DNA of 53,423 nt, taken from assembly GCA_964293585.1 (NCBI GenBank), contig CAXYYS010000012.1, positions 1-53,423 of the forward strand. The letters are read 5' to 3'. This document shows, piece after piece, positions 16,045 through 24,716 of this stretch; the stretch's first letter is position 1; every line of letters begins with the position of its first letter. Made by a program: the position numbers and the translations under genes. The DNA comes from JAKVKY01 sp964293585 (GTDB lineage: Bacteria; Bacillota; Negativicutes; Acidaminococcales; Acidaminococcaceae). The notes under the pieces were generated by a model. The model was not told where the DNA came from. It saw only the letters and a list, made by a program, of their open reading frames with translations, and did not search any database.

Positions 16045-16878
16045 TTAGGATGCCTCCCCGCCCAAGTACGCCTCAATGACGCGCTTGTTATGCTTAATAT
16101 CGTCAGGTTTACCTTCGGCGATGCAGAACCCGTATTCCAAAACGTAAATACGTTCGCACACGCCCATGACCAGGCTCATATCGTGTTCGATTAACAGCAC
16201 GCTGAGCTTGAACTGGTTCCTGATCCACTTAATCATATTGGTCAGTTCCTTGGTCTCCTGTGGATTCATGCCGGCCGCCGGTTCATCCAGCAGTAAAAGC
16301 TTGGGCTGGGTAGCCAGGGCGCGGGCAATTTCCAGGCGGCGCTGTTCGCCGTAGGGCAGGTTCTTGGCAATATCATTGGCATGTTTTTCCAGATGGAAAA
16401 TTTCCAAAAGCTCCAGTGCCTTCTCAGTTACATATTCCTCTTCGTGAAAATACAGCTTGTCACGCACTACGGCTTCCGCCAGATTATATTTCACGTGCAT
16501 ATTAAAAGCAATCTTCACGTTGTCCAGGACGGACAGCTCGGAGAACAGACGAATGTTCTGGAAAGTACGGGCCATGCCCATCTGGGTTACCTGGTAAGAT
16601 TTGTGGCCGTTAACCAGCTGACCGTCAAAATGTACCTGACCCTCGGTGGGTTCGTACACACCGGTAATCATGTTAAAGGCCGTAGTTTTGCCGGCGCCGT
16701 TAGGGCCAATCAGTCCTACCAGTTCGCCTTCATCAATATGCATGTTCAGGTTGGACACGGCACGCAGGCCGCCGAAGACGATGGAAACATCTTTTAAATC
16801 CAGCAGGCGCTTAGCCGCCGTGGCGTTAGCTTCCTGTAAGGCCGCAGCATTAGCAGCGGCAGTGTTTTCATTTGCCAA
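16045..16878 (-). CDS. livG: Branched-chain amino acid ABC transporter, ATPase LivG
   Basis: The 277-residue ATPase has Walker A GPNGAGKTT, the LivG-type signature LPYGEQRRLEIARAL, Walker B KLLLLDEPAAGMNP and the LLIEHDMSLVMG switch region. The start is a TTG at 16878, eight bases after GGAGG, and overlaps the end of livM by 11 bases. An Ala-rich N-terminal extension of about 25 residues precedes the conserved part. It pairs with LivF on the cytoplasmic face of LivHM. Confidence 0.95.
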   Translation of the reverse strand: MANENTAAANAAALQEANATAAKRLLDLKDVSIVFGGLRAVSNLNMHIDEGELVGLIGPNGAGKTTAFNMITGVYEPTEGQVHFDGQLVNGHKSYQVTQMGMARTFQNIRLFSELSVLDNVKIAFNMHVKYNLAEAVVRDKLYFHEEEYVTEKALELLEIFHLEKHANDIAKNLPYGEQRRLEIARALATQPKLLLLDEPAAGMNPQETKELTNMIKWIRNQFKLSVLLIEHDMSLVMGVCERIYVLEYGFCIAEGKPDDIKHNKRVIEAYLGGEAS

Positions 16879-17827
16879 TCTTCACACCTCCAATCCGTTT
16901 GGTTAAACCTTTGAACATCTCCGCCGACAGTTCCGCGCTGCCGAACAAGCCTTGCGGCCGGCGCAGCATCAACACGATCATGGTGACGGAGTACACGATC
17001 ATACGCCATTCAGGGAATTCCGCCAGGTAAGCAGAAATGAAGGTCAGCACGATAGCACCGGTAATACTGCCGGTCATGCTGCCCAGACCGCCTAACACGA
17101 CCATGGTCAGGATATCGAAAGAACGCATGAAGGTAAAGGACGCCGGATGGGCGATGTAAAAGTAATGGGAGAACATCACGCCTGCAGTGCCGGCAAAAGC
17201 GGCGCCCAGGGTAAAGGCCATAACTTTGTACTTGGTAGTATCGATGCCCATGGTGTCGGCGGCAATTTCGTTTTCACGAATGGCCAAGCAGGCACGGCCG
17301 TGGGCCGAGTTCTTAAAGTTCTTGATAAAGAACAGGATAACGATCATGATCCAGAAAATGTTGGTGAAGCTGGTCAGACGGGGAATACCCATGAAACCGG
17401 AAGCGCCGCCTACATAATCAATATTCAGGATACAGATACGGATAATTTCGCCCAGGCCCAGGGTAGCGATGGCCAGATAGTCACCGTTTAAGCGCAGGGT
17501 GGGCAAACCAATCAGGAAACCCAGGAAACCGGCGGCGATGGTGCCGGCGATAATAGCTACCGGGAACGGCAGGCCTAATTTTACCGTAAAGATGGCGCCC
17601 ACATATGCGCCTACGGCGAGGAAGCCCGCATGTCCGATAGAGAACTGGCCGGTGTAACCGTTAATCATGTTCAGGCTGCTGGCCAGAATAATATTGATGC
17701 AGATCAGCACCATGTTTAATTCCCAGAAAGGACCGATGACCTCTAACTGGATTAAACCTTCGAAAATCGCATAAATTAAAACGCAGGCGCCGAGAGCGAG
17801 TAAATCATTTTTTCTTTGTTTATTCAT
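16868..17827 (-). CDS. livM: Branched-chain amino acid ABC transporter, permease LivM
   Basis: The permease has about nine hydrophobic segments and typical LivM sequences: ASSLNMINGYTGQFSIGHAG, GLPTLRLNGDYLAIATLGLG and VVLGGLGSMTGSITGA. I prefer the ATG at 17827 with AAGGTG upstream (319 residues); a GTG three codons earlier is possible. It forms the transmembrane channel with LivH. Its end overlaps livG. Confidence 0.95.
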   Translation of the reverse strand: MNKQRKNDLLALGACVLIYAIFEGLIQLEVIGPFWELNMVLICINIILASSLNMINGYTGQFSIGHAGFLAVGAYVGAIFTVKLGLPFPVAIIAGTIAAGFLGFLIGLPTLRLNGDYLAIATLGLGEIIRICILNIDYVGGASGFMGIPRLTSFTNIFWIMIVILFFIKNFKNSAHGRACLAIRENEIAADTMGIDTTKYKVMAFTLGAAFAGTAGVMFSHYFYIAHPASFTFMRSFDILTMVVLGGLGSMTGSITGAIVLTFISAYLAEFPEWRMIVYSVTMIVLMLRRPQGLFGSAELSAEMFKGLTKRIGGVKIGK

Positions 17828-17837
17828 CTTCGTCACC

Positions 17838-18734
17838 TTACACTTTCTCGCGCACGTTCTTGCCCAACAAGCCCGTAGGCTTATAGAGCAGGATCAGAAT
17901 CAAAATCGCAAAGCTGGCTGCGTCGCGGAACGTAGAACTGATGAAGCCGCTGACTAAGGCTTCGACCACGCCCAGGATCAGGCCGCCCGCCATGGCGCCG
18001 GGGATGATGCCGATACCACCGAGCACGGCGGCAATGAAGGCCTTCATGCCGGGCATCATGCCCATCAAAGGATCGATAGAGTTATAATAAATACCAACCA
18101 GCACGCCGCCTGCTGCTGCCAGAGCGCTGCCCAGAGCGAAGGTCAGGGAAATCGTCTTGTCCACGTTGATGCCCATCAGCTGTGCTGCATCGGCATCAAA
18201 GGACACGGCACGCATGGCCATGCCGGCTTTGGTTTTGTTAACAATATAAGTCAGGGCTACCATCAAAACTAAGGCGCTGACCAGAATCAGAATCTGCTGG
18301 CTGTTTACTACCAGGGGTCCTAAATGGTAGACCGTAGCTTCGAAAATCGCCGGGAAAGTACGGGGTTGCGGTGATGCAATCAGCATCATGGTGTATTCCA
18401 AAAAGAACGACACGCCGATGGCCGTGATCAAAATGGCAATACGGGGTGCGTTACGCATAGGCCTATAGGCCACGCGTTCAATGATGATACCGGCTAAACC
18501 TGCGCCTACCATGGCGAAGATAATAGCCCCAAAAAAGCCAAAACCTAAATAAGTGGTGGCGATGAAACCTAAATAAGCGCCAACCATATAAATATCACCG
18601 TGGGCGAAGTTAATCAGCTTGATGATACCATAAATCATGGTATAGCCCAGGGCGATCAATGCATAAATACTACCCAGTGAGATGCCGTTAATCATCTGCT
18701 GGATAAATTGATGCAAGAGTGAACCCATATCCAT
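17838..18734 (-). CDS. livH: Branched-chain amino acid ABC transporter, permease LivH
   Basis: The 298-residue permease shows LGSIYALIALGYTMIYGIIK near its N-terminus, INFAHGDIYMVGAYLG, and AFIAAVLGGIGIIPGAMAGG, all diagnostic of LivH. The ATG at 18734 is chosen because GGAGGG stands six bases before it and the encoded N-terminus then matches the family; an upstream extension would run into the hairpin at 18767-18796. The hairpin before it probably lowers its expression relative to the binding proteins. Confidence 0.95.
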   Translation of the reverse strand: MDMGSLLHQFIQQMINGISLGSIYALIALGYTMIYGIIKLINFAHGDIYMVGAYLGFIATTYLGFGFFGAIIFAMVGAGLAGIIIERVAYRPMRNAPRIAILITAIGVSFFLEYTMMLIASPQPRTFPAIFEATVYHLGPLVVNSQQILILVSALVLMVALTYIVNKTKAGMAMRAVSFDADAAQLMGINVDKTISLTFALGSALAAAGGVLVGIYYNSIDPLMGMMPGMKAFIAAVLGGIGIIPGAMAGGLILGVVEALVSGFISSTFRDAASFAILILILLYKPTGLLGKNVREKV

Positions 18735-18750
18735 AATAAACCCTCCATTA

Positions 18751-18796
18751 ATTAAAAAAAGAAAAAAAGCTGTGGTGATTTTGCACACCACAGCTT
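18751..18796 (-). terminator. Internal attenuator between binding protein and permease genes
   Basis: Eleven-base perfect arms aagctgtggtg (18767-18777) and caccacagctt (18786-18796) are followed, leftward, by a long T-rich tract. Two further GC-rich hairpin candidates (18815-18840 region and 18842-18856) lie just upstream in the transcript. Partial termination here would give more binding protein than permease. Confidence 0.75.
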
Positions 18797-18878
18797 CACT
18801 GCCTGGTGCACGGATTATAACCCGGGGTGCTTACCGGGGGTCGCGGTCTGGCCGCGCCGTTCCTATTCTAAAAACAAA

Positions 18879-20048
18879 TCAGGGATTAATTTTCGTCTTA
18901 AAGGTCTGTTTGCCATCCTTGTGTTCAATGATGACGGCGCTCTTCACAGGATTGTGCTGCGCGTTAAAGGTTACAGTTCCGGAAACGCCTTGGAACCCGT
19001 TGACCTTGGCCAGAGCTTCGTTAATCTTAGCCGGATCAAAAGATTTGGCATCTTCCATGGCCTTCGCCAAGAGCAGGGCACTGTCGTAAGCCAGAGCAGC
19101 GAACACGTCCGGACGGGCGTTGTAAGCTTTCTGATACTCAGCGACGAAGTCCTTGTTCAGCTTGGAATCGTCATCAGGAGAATACAGGCTGGAGAAATAA
19201 GTGTTATTCAAAGAAGCCTTGCCTGCGATTTCGGGGAGCTTAGCGCTATCCCAGCCATCGCCGCCGGCCATAGGAATGGTTAAGCCCATCTCACGGCCCT
19301 GCTTAACAATCATGCCGACTTCCTGATAGTAACCGGGGATATAAAGTAAATCGGGGTTGGCTGCCTTAATCTTGGTCAAAGTTGCTTTGAAGTCCGTATC
19401 TTTTTGCAGATAGAATTCTTCAGCCACGATCTGGCCGCCGTTCTTCACGAAGTTTTCCTTGAAGAACTGGGCTAAGCCTTTAGCGTAATCAGAAGAGTTA
19501 TCCACCATAATGGCGGCTTTCTTGGCCTTTAATTCCTTGGTCGCAAAGTTAGCCATAACCGTGCCCTGGAACGGATCAATAAAACAGGTCCGGTAGTTAT
19601 AGGGCTTGGTCTTGCCGTTGGCAGGATCAACTGTTACGTTCGGGTTAGTACCCATAGGCGTGATAGCTGCAATCTTGGCGCTGGCATTAACTGCCGTAGC
19701 CGCGATAGCTGCGCTGGACAAGTTCGGGCCGATAACGGCGACAACCTTATCCTGGCTGATCAGTTTTTGCATGGCGTTAGTTGCTTCAGTAGCTTCGGAC
19801 TTGTTATCCGCAACTACCAGCGCTAACTTTTTCCCGTTCACGCCGCCCTTGGCATTGATTTGTTTCAATGCCAGCTCGATGGCATTCTTGGCGCTGGCGC
19901 CGTAACTGGCGCTGCCGCCGGTCATTTCCAGGTTACCACCAATCTTGACGGTGTCCCCGTCGGCCTTCTTACCGCCGCCGCAACCGGCTAAAGCGATCGT
20001 CAGTGCCATGGCTGCTGCCATCACAGCAAATACTTTTAGTTTTCTCAT
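18879..20048 (-). CDS. livJ: Branched-chain amino acid binding lipoprotein (copy 1)
   Basis: The 389-residue protein has a lipoprotein signal (VMAAAMALTIALAGC) and a type I periplasmic binding protein of the Leu/Ile/Val family: VKIGGNLEMTGGSASYGAS, GGVNGKKLALVVADNKS, VVAVIGPNLSSAAIAA and ANPDLLYIPGYYQEVGMIV. It captures the substrate outside the inner membrane and delivers it to LivHM. A GGGGGG ribosome site precedes the ATG. It is clearly a paralogue of the next gene upstream. The gene letter is given by analogy only. Confidence 0.92.
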   Translation of the reverse strand: MRKLKVFAVMAAAMALTIALAGCGGGKKADGDTVKIGGNLEMTGGSASYGASAKNAIELALKQINAKGGVNGKKLALVVADNKSEATEATNAMQKLISQDKVVAVIGPNLSSAAIAATAVNASAKIAAITPMGTNPNVTVDPANGKTKPYNYRTCFIDPFQGTVMANFATKELKAKKAAIMVDNSSDYAKGLAQFFKENFVKNGGQIVAEEFYLQKDTDFKATLTKIKAANPDLLYIPGYYQEVGMIVKQGREMGLTIPMAGGDGWDSAKLPEIAGKASLNNTYFSSLYSPDDDSKLNKDFVAEYQKAYNARPDVFAALAYDSALLLAKAMEDAKSFDPAKINEALAKVNGFQGVSGTVTFNAQHNPVKSAVIIEHKDGKQTFKTKINP

Positions 20049-20076
20049 AATAAACCCCCCACCTTAAAACAAATTT

Positions 20077-20115
20077 ATTTTAAAGCGGGCCGCACCTGCA
20101 GCCCGCATTTAAAAT
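20077..20115 (-). terminator. Hairpin between the two binding protein genes
   Basis: The arms attttaaagcgggc (20077-20090) and gcccgcatttaaaat (20101-20115) pair with one bulge and include the flanking A/T runs. A second perfect short hairpin, ccggcc-N4-ggccgg, lies at 20183-20198. Both fall between the stop of copy 2 and the start of copy 1. Confidence 0.6.
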
Positions 20116-20218
20116 CCCTCATTGGCCCTTGTCAGCCTGTACCGCATCTTTTCTTCACGTGTGGCTTTCAGGTTTGACTTGTCCGGCCCCCCGGCCGGTG
20201 AAAAACTACCTTACCGAA

Positions 20219-21403
20219 TTACAGGTTGATCTTCTCTTTGAAGGTCTGCTTGCCATCTTTCATAGCGATGACGATAGCGCCCGTAATCGGGTTGTGGTTC
20301 TTATCATAGGTAAACTTGCCGCTGGCTACGGACAAATCCTTGGTAGCTGCTAAAGCTGCGGCGAGCTTAGTCCCGTCAGTGGTGCCGGCTGTCTTCAGCG
20401 CGTTCACCAGAACTAAACCTGCATTGTAACCCTGCATTGCAAAGACATCGGGATCCTTCTTGTTCAGATCTTTATAAGTCTTGATGAACTTCTGAACGCC
20501 GGGATCTTTATCATCAGAACTGAAGGCGCTGGAGAAGTAGCAATTGTTCAAAGCAGCGGGACCGGCAATTTCTGCCAGCTTGGGGCTATCCCAACCGTCA
20601 GAACCCATCATAGGTACGTTCAGGCCAATTTCACGAGCCTGTTTAACAATCTTGGAAACTTCTTCGTAGTAACCGGGTACGTACAGTGCTTCCGGATTAG
20701 AAGCTTTAATCTTGGTCAGGGCTGCCTTAAAGTCAATATCTTTAGCTAAGAAAGCTTCCCTGGCTACAACCTGGCCACCGTTCTTTTCCAGGGTCTTCTG
20801 GAAAACTTCGGCTAAGCCTTTGGAATAATCGCTGGAAGAATCAAACAGGATAGCAACTTTCTTTACATGCAGCGTCTTGTCCGCAAAGGTTGCCATAACC
20901 TGGCCCTGGAACGGATCGATGAAGCAGGCGCGGAAAATAAATTGTTTAACGCTGCCATCTTTGTTCAGGGTGATGCCGGGAGCCGTTGCACAAGGAGCAA
21001 TCAAGGGCACCTTAGCGCCGGTTACAACCGGTTCTGCTGCAGCTACGCAGCCGCTGGTAGCAGGACCAACCACGGCTACTACCTTATCCTGGGTAACAAT
21101 CTTGGTTACCGCGTTGCCGGATTCAGCCGGCTCAGATTTATTATCGCTTTGTACCAGGCGGATCTTTTTACCATTTACACCGCCGGCTTTATTGGTTTCG
21201 TCAATTGCCATCTGGAGTCCGCTTAAAGTGGATTTACCATAATTGGCGACGTTGCCGGTCAGCTCGAAGCTGGCGCCTACAACGATTTCATTGCCCGCCG
21301 GTTTGGCGGCATCTTTCTTAGCTCCGCCACCGCAGCCTGCGGTTAAAGCGGCCAGCACCATAGCAGCAAGTGCTACGCTGGAGAGTTTCTTCATCATTTT
21401 CAT
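20219..21403 (-). CDS. livK: Branched-chain amino acid binding lipoprotein (copy 2)
   Basis: The 394-residue protein opens with a lipoprotein signal (SSVALAAMVLAALTAGC) and has the same layout as copy 1: GNEIVVGASFELTGNVANYG, GGVNGKKIRLVQSDNKS, VVAVVGPATSGCVAAAEPV, NPEALYVPGYYEEVSKIV and GSDGWDSPKLAEIAG. The start at 21403 is the first one that yields a normal signal peptide; the frame is open further up but that is the untranslated leader. It is the promoter-proximal gene of the liv operon. Two binding proteins with one permease suggest two related substrates. Confidence 0.92.
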   Translation of the reverse strand: MKMMKKLSSVALAAMVLAALTAGCGGGAKKDAAKPAGNEIVVGASFELTGNVANYGKSTLSGLQMAIDETNKAGGVNGKKIRLVQSDNKSEPAESGNAVTKIVTQDKVVAVVGPATSGCVAAAEPVVTGAKVPLIAPCATAPGITLNKDGSVKQFIFRACFIDPFQGQVMATFADKTLHVKKVAILFDSSSDYSKGLAEVFQKTLEKNGGQVVAREAFLAKDIDFKAALTKIKASNPEALYVPGYYEEVSKIVKQAREIGLNVPMMGSDGWDSPKLAEIAGPAALNNCYFSSAFSSDDKDPGVQKFIKTYKDLNKKDPDVFAMQGYNAGLVLVNALKTAGTTDGTKLAAALAATKDLSVASGKFTYDKNHNPITGAIVIAMKDGKQTFKEKINL

Positions 21404-21520
21404 GTTACATCTTTCCCTTCTTAAAAAATAAGTTGTTGCTCTTAAGGATTTCTCAGGTCCCCTCGAACCTGAAGGTATCGCCCCTGCGAACCCCCAGCAA
21501 TCCCCCGGCAACTATATCTG
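21404..21520 (-). promoter_or_regulatory. Structured 5' leader of the liv operon
   Basis: About 115 untranslated bases lie between the predicted start of transcription and the first gene. They are G-rich and can form a stem with CAGGT / ACCTG arms (about 21450-21470) and a second weak one upstream. I see no T-box sequence, no leucine-codon leader peptide and no known riboswitch core. A regulatory role is possible but unproven. Confidence 0.3.
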
Positions 21521-21526
21521 TGCCCT

Positions 21527-21556
21527 ATTATAAGTTTCTCTTCACACATTTGTCAA
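21527..21556 (-). promoter_or_regulatory. Sigma-A promoter of the liv operon
   Basis: On the minus strand a perfect TTGACA (21551-21556) and a perfect TATAAT (21527-21532) are 18 bases apart. It points leftward into the binding protein genes. Confidence 0.85.
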
Positions 21557-22091
21557 CGTTTTTTTATGTTTTTTGTGTTTCAAAAAATTTTTATGCAAAA
21601 AGCGTAACATATTTTCCATATTCCTATTTTTTGTATCTTAATAAAATACAAAATTCTTTTTTCATTGGACAAGTAAGCGGGGTTTTTACTAGACATAGTG
21701 GCCAGAGGAAAAAATATCGCTTTTCTTTACACTTTTTTAGGATTATCCGGACATTCATCTACCCTGCTTACAAATTTTAAGATTTCTGCTACATCCTCCT
21801 CCCAAAATTTTCCAGCCAGCTCATCCTTTTGTCTTAAGAAGCCCCTATATAATGGAAGAAAAATATCCTCAAAAAACGAAAACGCTCAGAAATCGTTTCT
21901 GAGCGTCGTTTTTTAAATTTTGGACCTGTCCTATAGCCCCAGGCCTTTTCGTTGCGCTACGGGCGTCCTGTGCGTTTTTCGTTTTGAGCCGCTCCCTGAC
22001 TGGGTTTGCGGCCCTTGATAAGACAAAACCGTTCCCTTTGTACAAATTTAGGAGAGCAGCTATCCTCTTCTTACCAAAAATCGCCGCCGTC
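21557..22091. other. Long intergenic region
   Basis: No convincing gene is seen in 535 bases. The part to 21880 is AT-rich. A perfect hairpin terminator lies at 21883-21905. The part from 21920 to 22060 is more GC-rich and could be the remains of a gene or an RNA, but I cannot assign it. Confidence 0.5.
21872..21915. terminator. Bidirectional terminator downstream of DUF554
   Basis: Perfect ten-base arms cgctcagaaa (21883-21892) and tttctgagcg (21896-21905) have a three-base loop. T-rich runs follow on both strands. Confidence 0.8.
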
Positions 22092-22790
22092 TCACATAAT
22101 GCACTTCACTAAAATTACCACGATTACCAACGCCGGTATCTGATTGGCAATCCTAATCTGCATGACTTTGCTCATATTAGCGGCAATAGCCATGATGAGG
22201 ATACCACCGGTAGCCGTAATCTCCGCCATCAGCTCCGGAGTCATAAAACTTTGCAGATGAGAGGCCAGGATAGTAATCAAACCCTGATAAATAAGAACAC
22301 TCACTGCTGATAAACCCACTCCTACGCCCAGGTTAGCGGTAAAGATAATAGCGGTCATCCCATCCAGCGTACTCTTAGCAAACAGGATCTGGTGGTCGCC
22401 GGTCAGTCCGTCCTGAATACTCCCCAGGATAGCCATGGCGCCGATACAATAAATCAGGCTGGCGGCAATAAAGCCTTCGCCGATAGCGCCGGCCGTACCG
22501 GTATTGCGTTTCCCCACCATCTTTACTTCTACCCAGTTGCCAAACTGCTGCAGCTTGCGGTCAATGTCCAGAATCTCACCGATAACTGTACCGATGGCAA
22601 TGCTGACAATGACCACGATAATATTTTTACTCTGAAAAGCCATCTGGCAGCCGATGACGAAGATGCACAGGGTAATACCCTGCATGATTGTCTCCTGCCA
22701 TTTTTTGGGAAAACCGCGCTTAAGAAAAAGTCCCACGGTACATCCAGCCACAATGGCCAACGCATTTACAATTGTTCCTAAACCTGTCAT
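22092..22790 (-). CDS. DUF554 family membrane protein
   Basis: The protein has about seven hydrophobic segments and opens MTGLGTIVNALAIVAGCTVG, the usual start of DUF554 proteins, followed by the GLFLKRGFPKKWQ loop. I choose the ATG at 22790; a GTG at 22796 overlaps the parB stop and is also possible (234 residues). DUF554 proteins are predicted inner-membrane transporters or channels of unknown substrate. In several Firmicutes they follow parB, as here, and translation is probably coupled to parB. Confidence 0.82.
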   Translation of the reverse strand: MTGLGTIVNALAIVAGCTVGLFLKRGFPKKWQETIMQGITLCIFVIGCQMAFQSKNIIVVIVSIAIGTVIGEILDIDRKLQQFGNWVEVKMVGKRNTGTAGAIGEGFIAASLIYCIGAMAILGSIQDGLTGDHQILFAKSTLDGMTAIIFTANLGVGVGLSAVSVLIYQGLITILASHLQSFMTPELMAEITATGGILIMAIAANMSKVMQIRIANQIPALVIVVILVKCIM

Positions 22791-22792
22791 TC

Positions 22793-23812
22793 TCACACCG
22801 TTAACTTATGCGCCTTGCCAAAACCGGCCGGCACTGTTGTTTTTTCCGTTCCCTGCAGCAATTCATAAATTCTGTTCAAATCATCTACCGAAGTATAGGT
22901 AATTTCAATCTTACCCTGCTTCTCATTTTTCGGAATCAGTTTCACCCTGGTCCCCAGATAGTTGACCAGATTGTCTTCCACCGACTGGTACTCTGCACTT
23001 AGAGCCGTTGCTGCAGAAGGGCTCTTGTGCTGATCCTTATTTTTATCCATCAGGCTGGTAACCAGCTTCTGGGAATATTTGAAAGGTTTGCCAGCTTTTA
23101 ACAGCTGGGCAATCTTTTCCACATAACGGGAACTCCAGCCATTTTCCAGCGTGGCGCGCGCCAGCTTAAGCTGGTCGGCTTCCTTATCCAGGGTCAGGAG
23201 CGGTTTCACCTGGCCCATGGTCAATGTTTCACGTGAAACATTTTCCTGGATAGACTTGGGCAAATTCAACAACCTCAGCATATTAGTCACCGCCACCCGG
23301 CTGCGGCCAACTTTTTCGGCCGCCTGTTCCTGGGTCAGATGACAAGCTTCCATTAACTGCTTCAAGCCTTCCGCTTCTTCGATAGGATTCAGGTTGTGCC
23401 GCTGAATATTTTCTACCAGGGCAATTTCCATCATCTGCTCGTCAGAATAAGTACGCAGCAGCACGGGTACTTCGGTTAGCTTAGCTAACTGAGCAGCGCG
23501 TAAACGGCGCTCCCCCGCCACCAGTTCGTAATGTTTGGCCTGCCTGCGCACAATCAACGGCTGAATGATACCGTGTTCCTTAATAGAAGCGGCCAGTTCT
23601 GCCAATAGTTCTTTATCAAAAACCTTCCGCGGTTGATACGGATTAGGAACTATTTCCTTGATATTGATAGATGTAGGTTCCTCACTGCCGGGCTGCGGGT
23701 CCCTGGTCTGACGGTATTCACTTTCACTGGTAGCCATCAGGGCCCCCAGACCCATCCCTAAACCCCGGGCGGCTTTCGCCTTGGCCGGCGCTTTTTTAGT
23801 ATTCTTACTCAT
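22793..23812 (-). CDS. parB: Chromosome partitioning protein ParB (Spo0J)
   Basis: The 339-residue protein begins at the ATG at 23812, which overlaps the end of soj by eight bases. It has a basic N-terminus, the segment IVPNPYQPRKVFDKELLAEL, the CTP-binding box GERRLRAAQL, the ENIQRHNLNPIEEAEG region and a central helix-turn-helix (EQAAEKVGRSRVAVTNMLRL). ParB loads on parS as a CTP-dependent clamp, spreads, recruits SMC and activates the ParA ATPase. A perfect parS lies inside this gene at 23225-23240 (codons for NVSRET), as in Bacillus spo0J. Confidence 0.95.
   Translation of the reverse strand: MSKNTKKAPAKAKAARGLGMGLGALMATSESEYRQTRDPQPGSEEPTSINIKEIVPNPYQPRKVFDKELLAELAASIKEHGIIQPLIVRRQAKHYELVAGERRLRAAQLAKLTEVPVLLRTYSDEQMMEIALVENIQRHNLNPIEEAEGLKQLMEACHLTQEQAAEKVGRSRVAVTNMLRLLNLPKSIQENVSRETLTMGQVKPLLTLDKEADQLKLARATLENGWSSRYVEKIAQLLKAGKPFKYSQKLVTSLMDKNKDQHKSPSAATALSAEYQSVEDNLVNYLGTRVKLIPKNEKQGKIEITYTSVDDLNRIYELLQGTEKTTVPAGFGKAHKLTV
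23225..23240. other. parS: parS site inside parB
   Basis: TGTTTCACGTGAAACA is a perfect 16-base palindrome and matches the Firmicute parS consensus. It lies in the parB coding sequence, a conserved position. Confidence 0.95.
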
Positions 23813-24566
23813 CGCTGATAACCTCCTTGGCCAAATCCTGGTACACCAGGGCGCCCTTGCTCTTGGGATCATAGACGATAATGGGCTGCCCGTGACTGGG
23901 TGCTTCACTTAAACGCACGTTCCTGGGAATGATAGTATTATACATCTTCGTGTTAAAATACTTCTTTACTTCGTTGACCACATCCAGGGATAAATTAGTC
24001 CTGGCATCGAACATGGTCATGAGCACGCCTTCCAGTTTTAAAGCCGGATTCAGGTTGCGCTGTACCAGCTGGATGGTATTCATCAGCATGCTGACACCTT
24101 CCAGGGCGTAGAACTCGCACTGAATAGGAATCATCACGGAATTGGCAGCCGTCAGGGCATTCACGGTAAGCAGACCCAGGGACGGCGGGCAGTCGATGAG
24201 AACATAATCGTAGTCATGTTTAACCCGGTCCAGGGTCCTCTTTAACCTGGTCTCCCTGCTCATCAGGTTTACCAGTTCAATCTCGGCACCGGCCAGTTGG
24301 ATCGTGGCCGGCAGCAGGAATAAATTTTCGTAAGGGGTCTTGATGATAATATCTTTGGCTGGCTGATCGTTAATCAAAGTATCATAGATACATTTTTTGA
24401 TGTCCCTTTTATCAAAACCTAAACCGCTGGTCGTATTTCCCTGGGGATCGCTGTCCACGATAAGTACCTTGCGGCCCATGCCTGCCAGGCAGGCAGCCAG
24501 GTTGACGGTAGTGGTGGTTTTGCCCACGCCACCTTTCTGGTTGGCTATGGCGATTACTTTTACCAC
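23805..24566 (-). CDS. soj: Chromosome partitioning ATPase Soj (ParA)
   Basis: The 253-residue ATPase has the deviant Walker A KGGVGKTTTTVNLAACLAG, the switch I segment VDSDPQGNTTSGLG and Walker B VLIDCPPSLGLLTVNAL. The start is a GTG at 24566, seven bases after AAGGAGG. Soj dimers bind DNA nonspecifically and interact with ParB; in Bacillus, Soj also regulates DnaA, which is encoded 9 kb away. The gene overlaps parB. Confidence 0.96.
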   Translation of the reverse strand: MVKVIAIANQKGGVGKTTTTVNLAACLAGMGRKVLIVDSDPQGNTTSGLGFDKRDIKKCIYDTLINDQPAKDIIIKTPYENLFLLPATIQLAGAEIELVNLMSRETRLKRTLDRVKHDYDYVLIDCPPSLGLLTVNALTAANSVMIPIQCEFYALEGVSMLMNTIQLVQRNLNPALKLEGVLMTMFDARTNLSLDVVNEVKKYFNTKMYNTIIPRNVRLSEAPSHGQPIIVYDPKSKGALVYQDLAKEVISDE

Positions 24567-24655
24567 GATGATTCCTCCTTCACTGACTTGGTGTTAGTTT
24601 TTCTGCTTTTTATTGTACCACATTTCTAGCCACAAACATACCCTTTCCGTAAAAA

Positions 24656-24671
24656 TGTTTCACGTGAAACA
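24656..24671. other. parS: parS site between soj and noc
   Basis: TGTTTCACGTGAAACA is a perfect parS palindrome in the spacer upstream of soj. Its last base is shared with the Noc-site-like palindrome that follows. Confidence 0.95.
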
Positions 24672-24684
24672 TTGCCCGGGCAAT
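24671..24684. promoter_or_regulatory. Noc-site-like palindrome next to parS
   Basis: ATTGCCCGGGCAAT is a perfect palindrome differing from the Bacillus Noc-binding sequence at two symmetric bases. It directly abuts parS and precedes the noc-like gene terminator. Confidence 0.35.
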
Positions 24685-24716
24685 AAAAAACTCCGGCTGC
24701 GCACCGGAGTTAATTT
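24684..24716 (-). terminator. Terminator of the noc-like gene
   Basis: The arms actccgg (24690-24696) and ccggagt (24704-24710) flank a seven-base loop; leftward, the stem is followed by TTTTTATTG. Confidence 0.8.

Noticed and set aside
21404..21520. T-box, TPP or other known riboswitch in the liv leader
   Set aside because: A GACCTGAGAAAT stretch recalls part of a TPP element, but the other conserved parts are missing, and there is no T-box sequence or terminator/antiterminator pair.
23813..23908. N-terminal extension of ParB into soj
   Set aside because: The extra residues are a reading of soj sequence in another frame; the family N-terminus starts at 23812.
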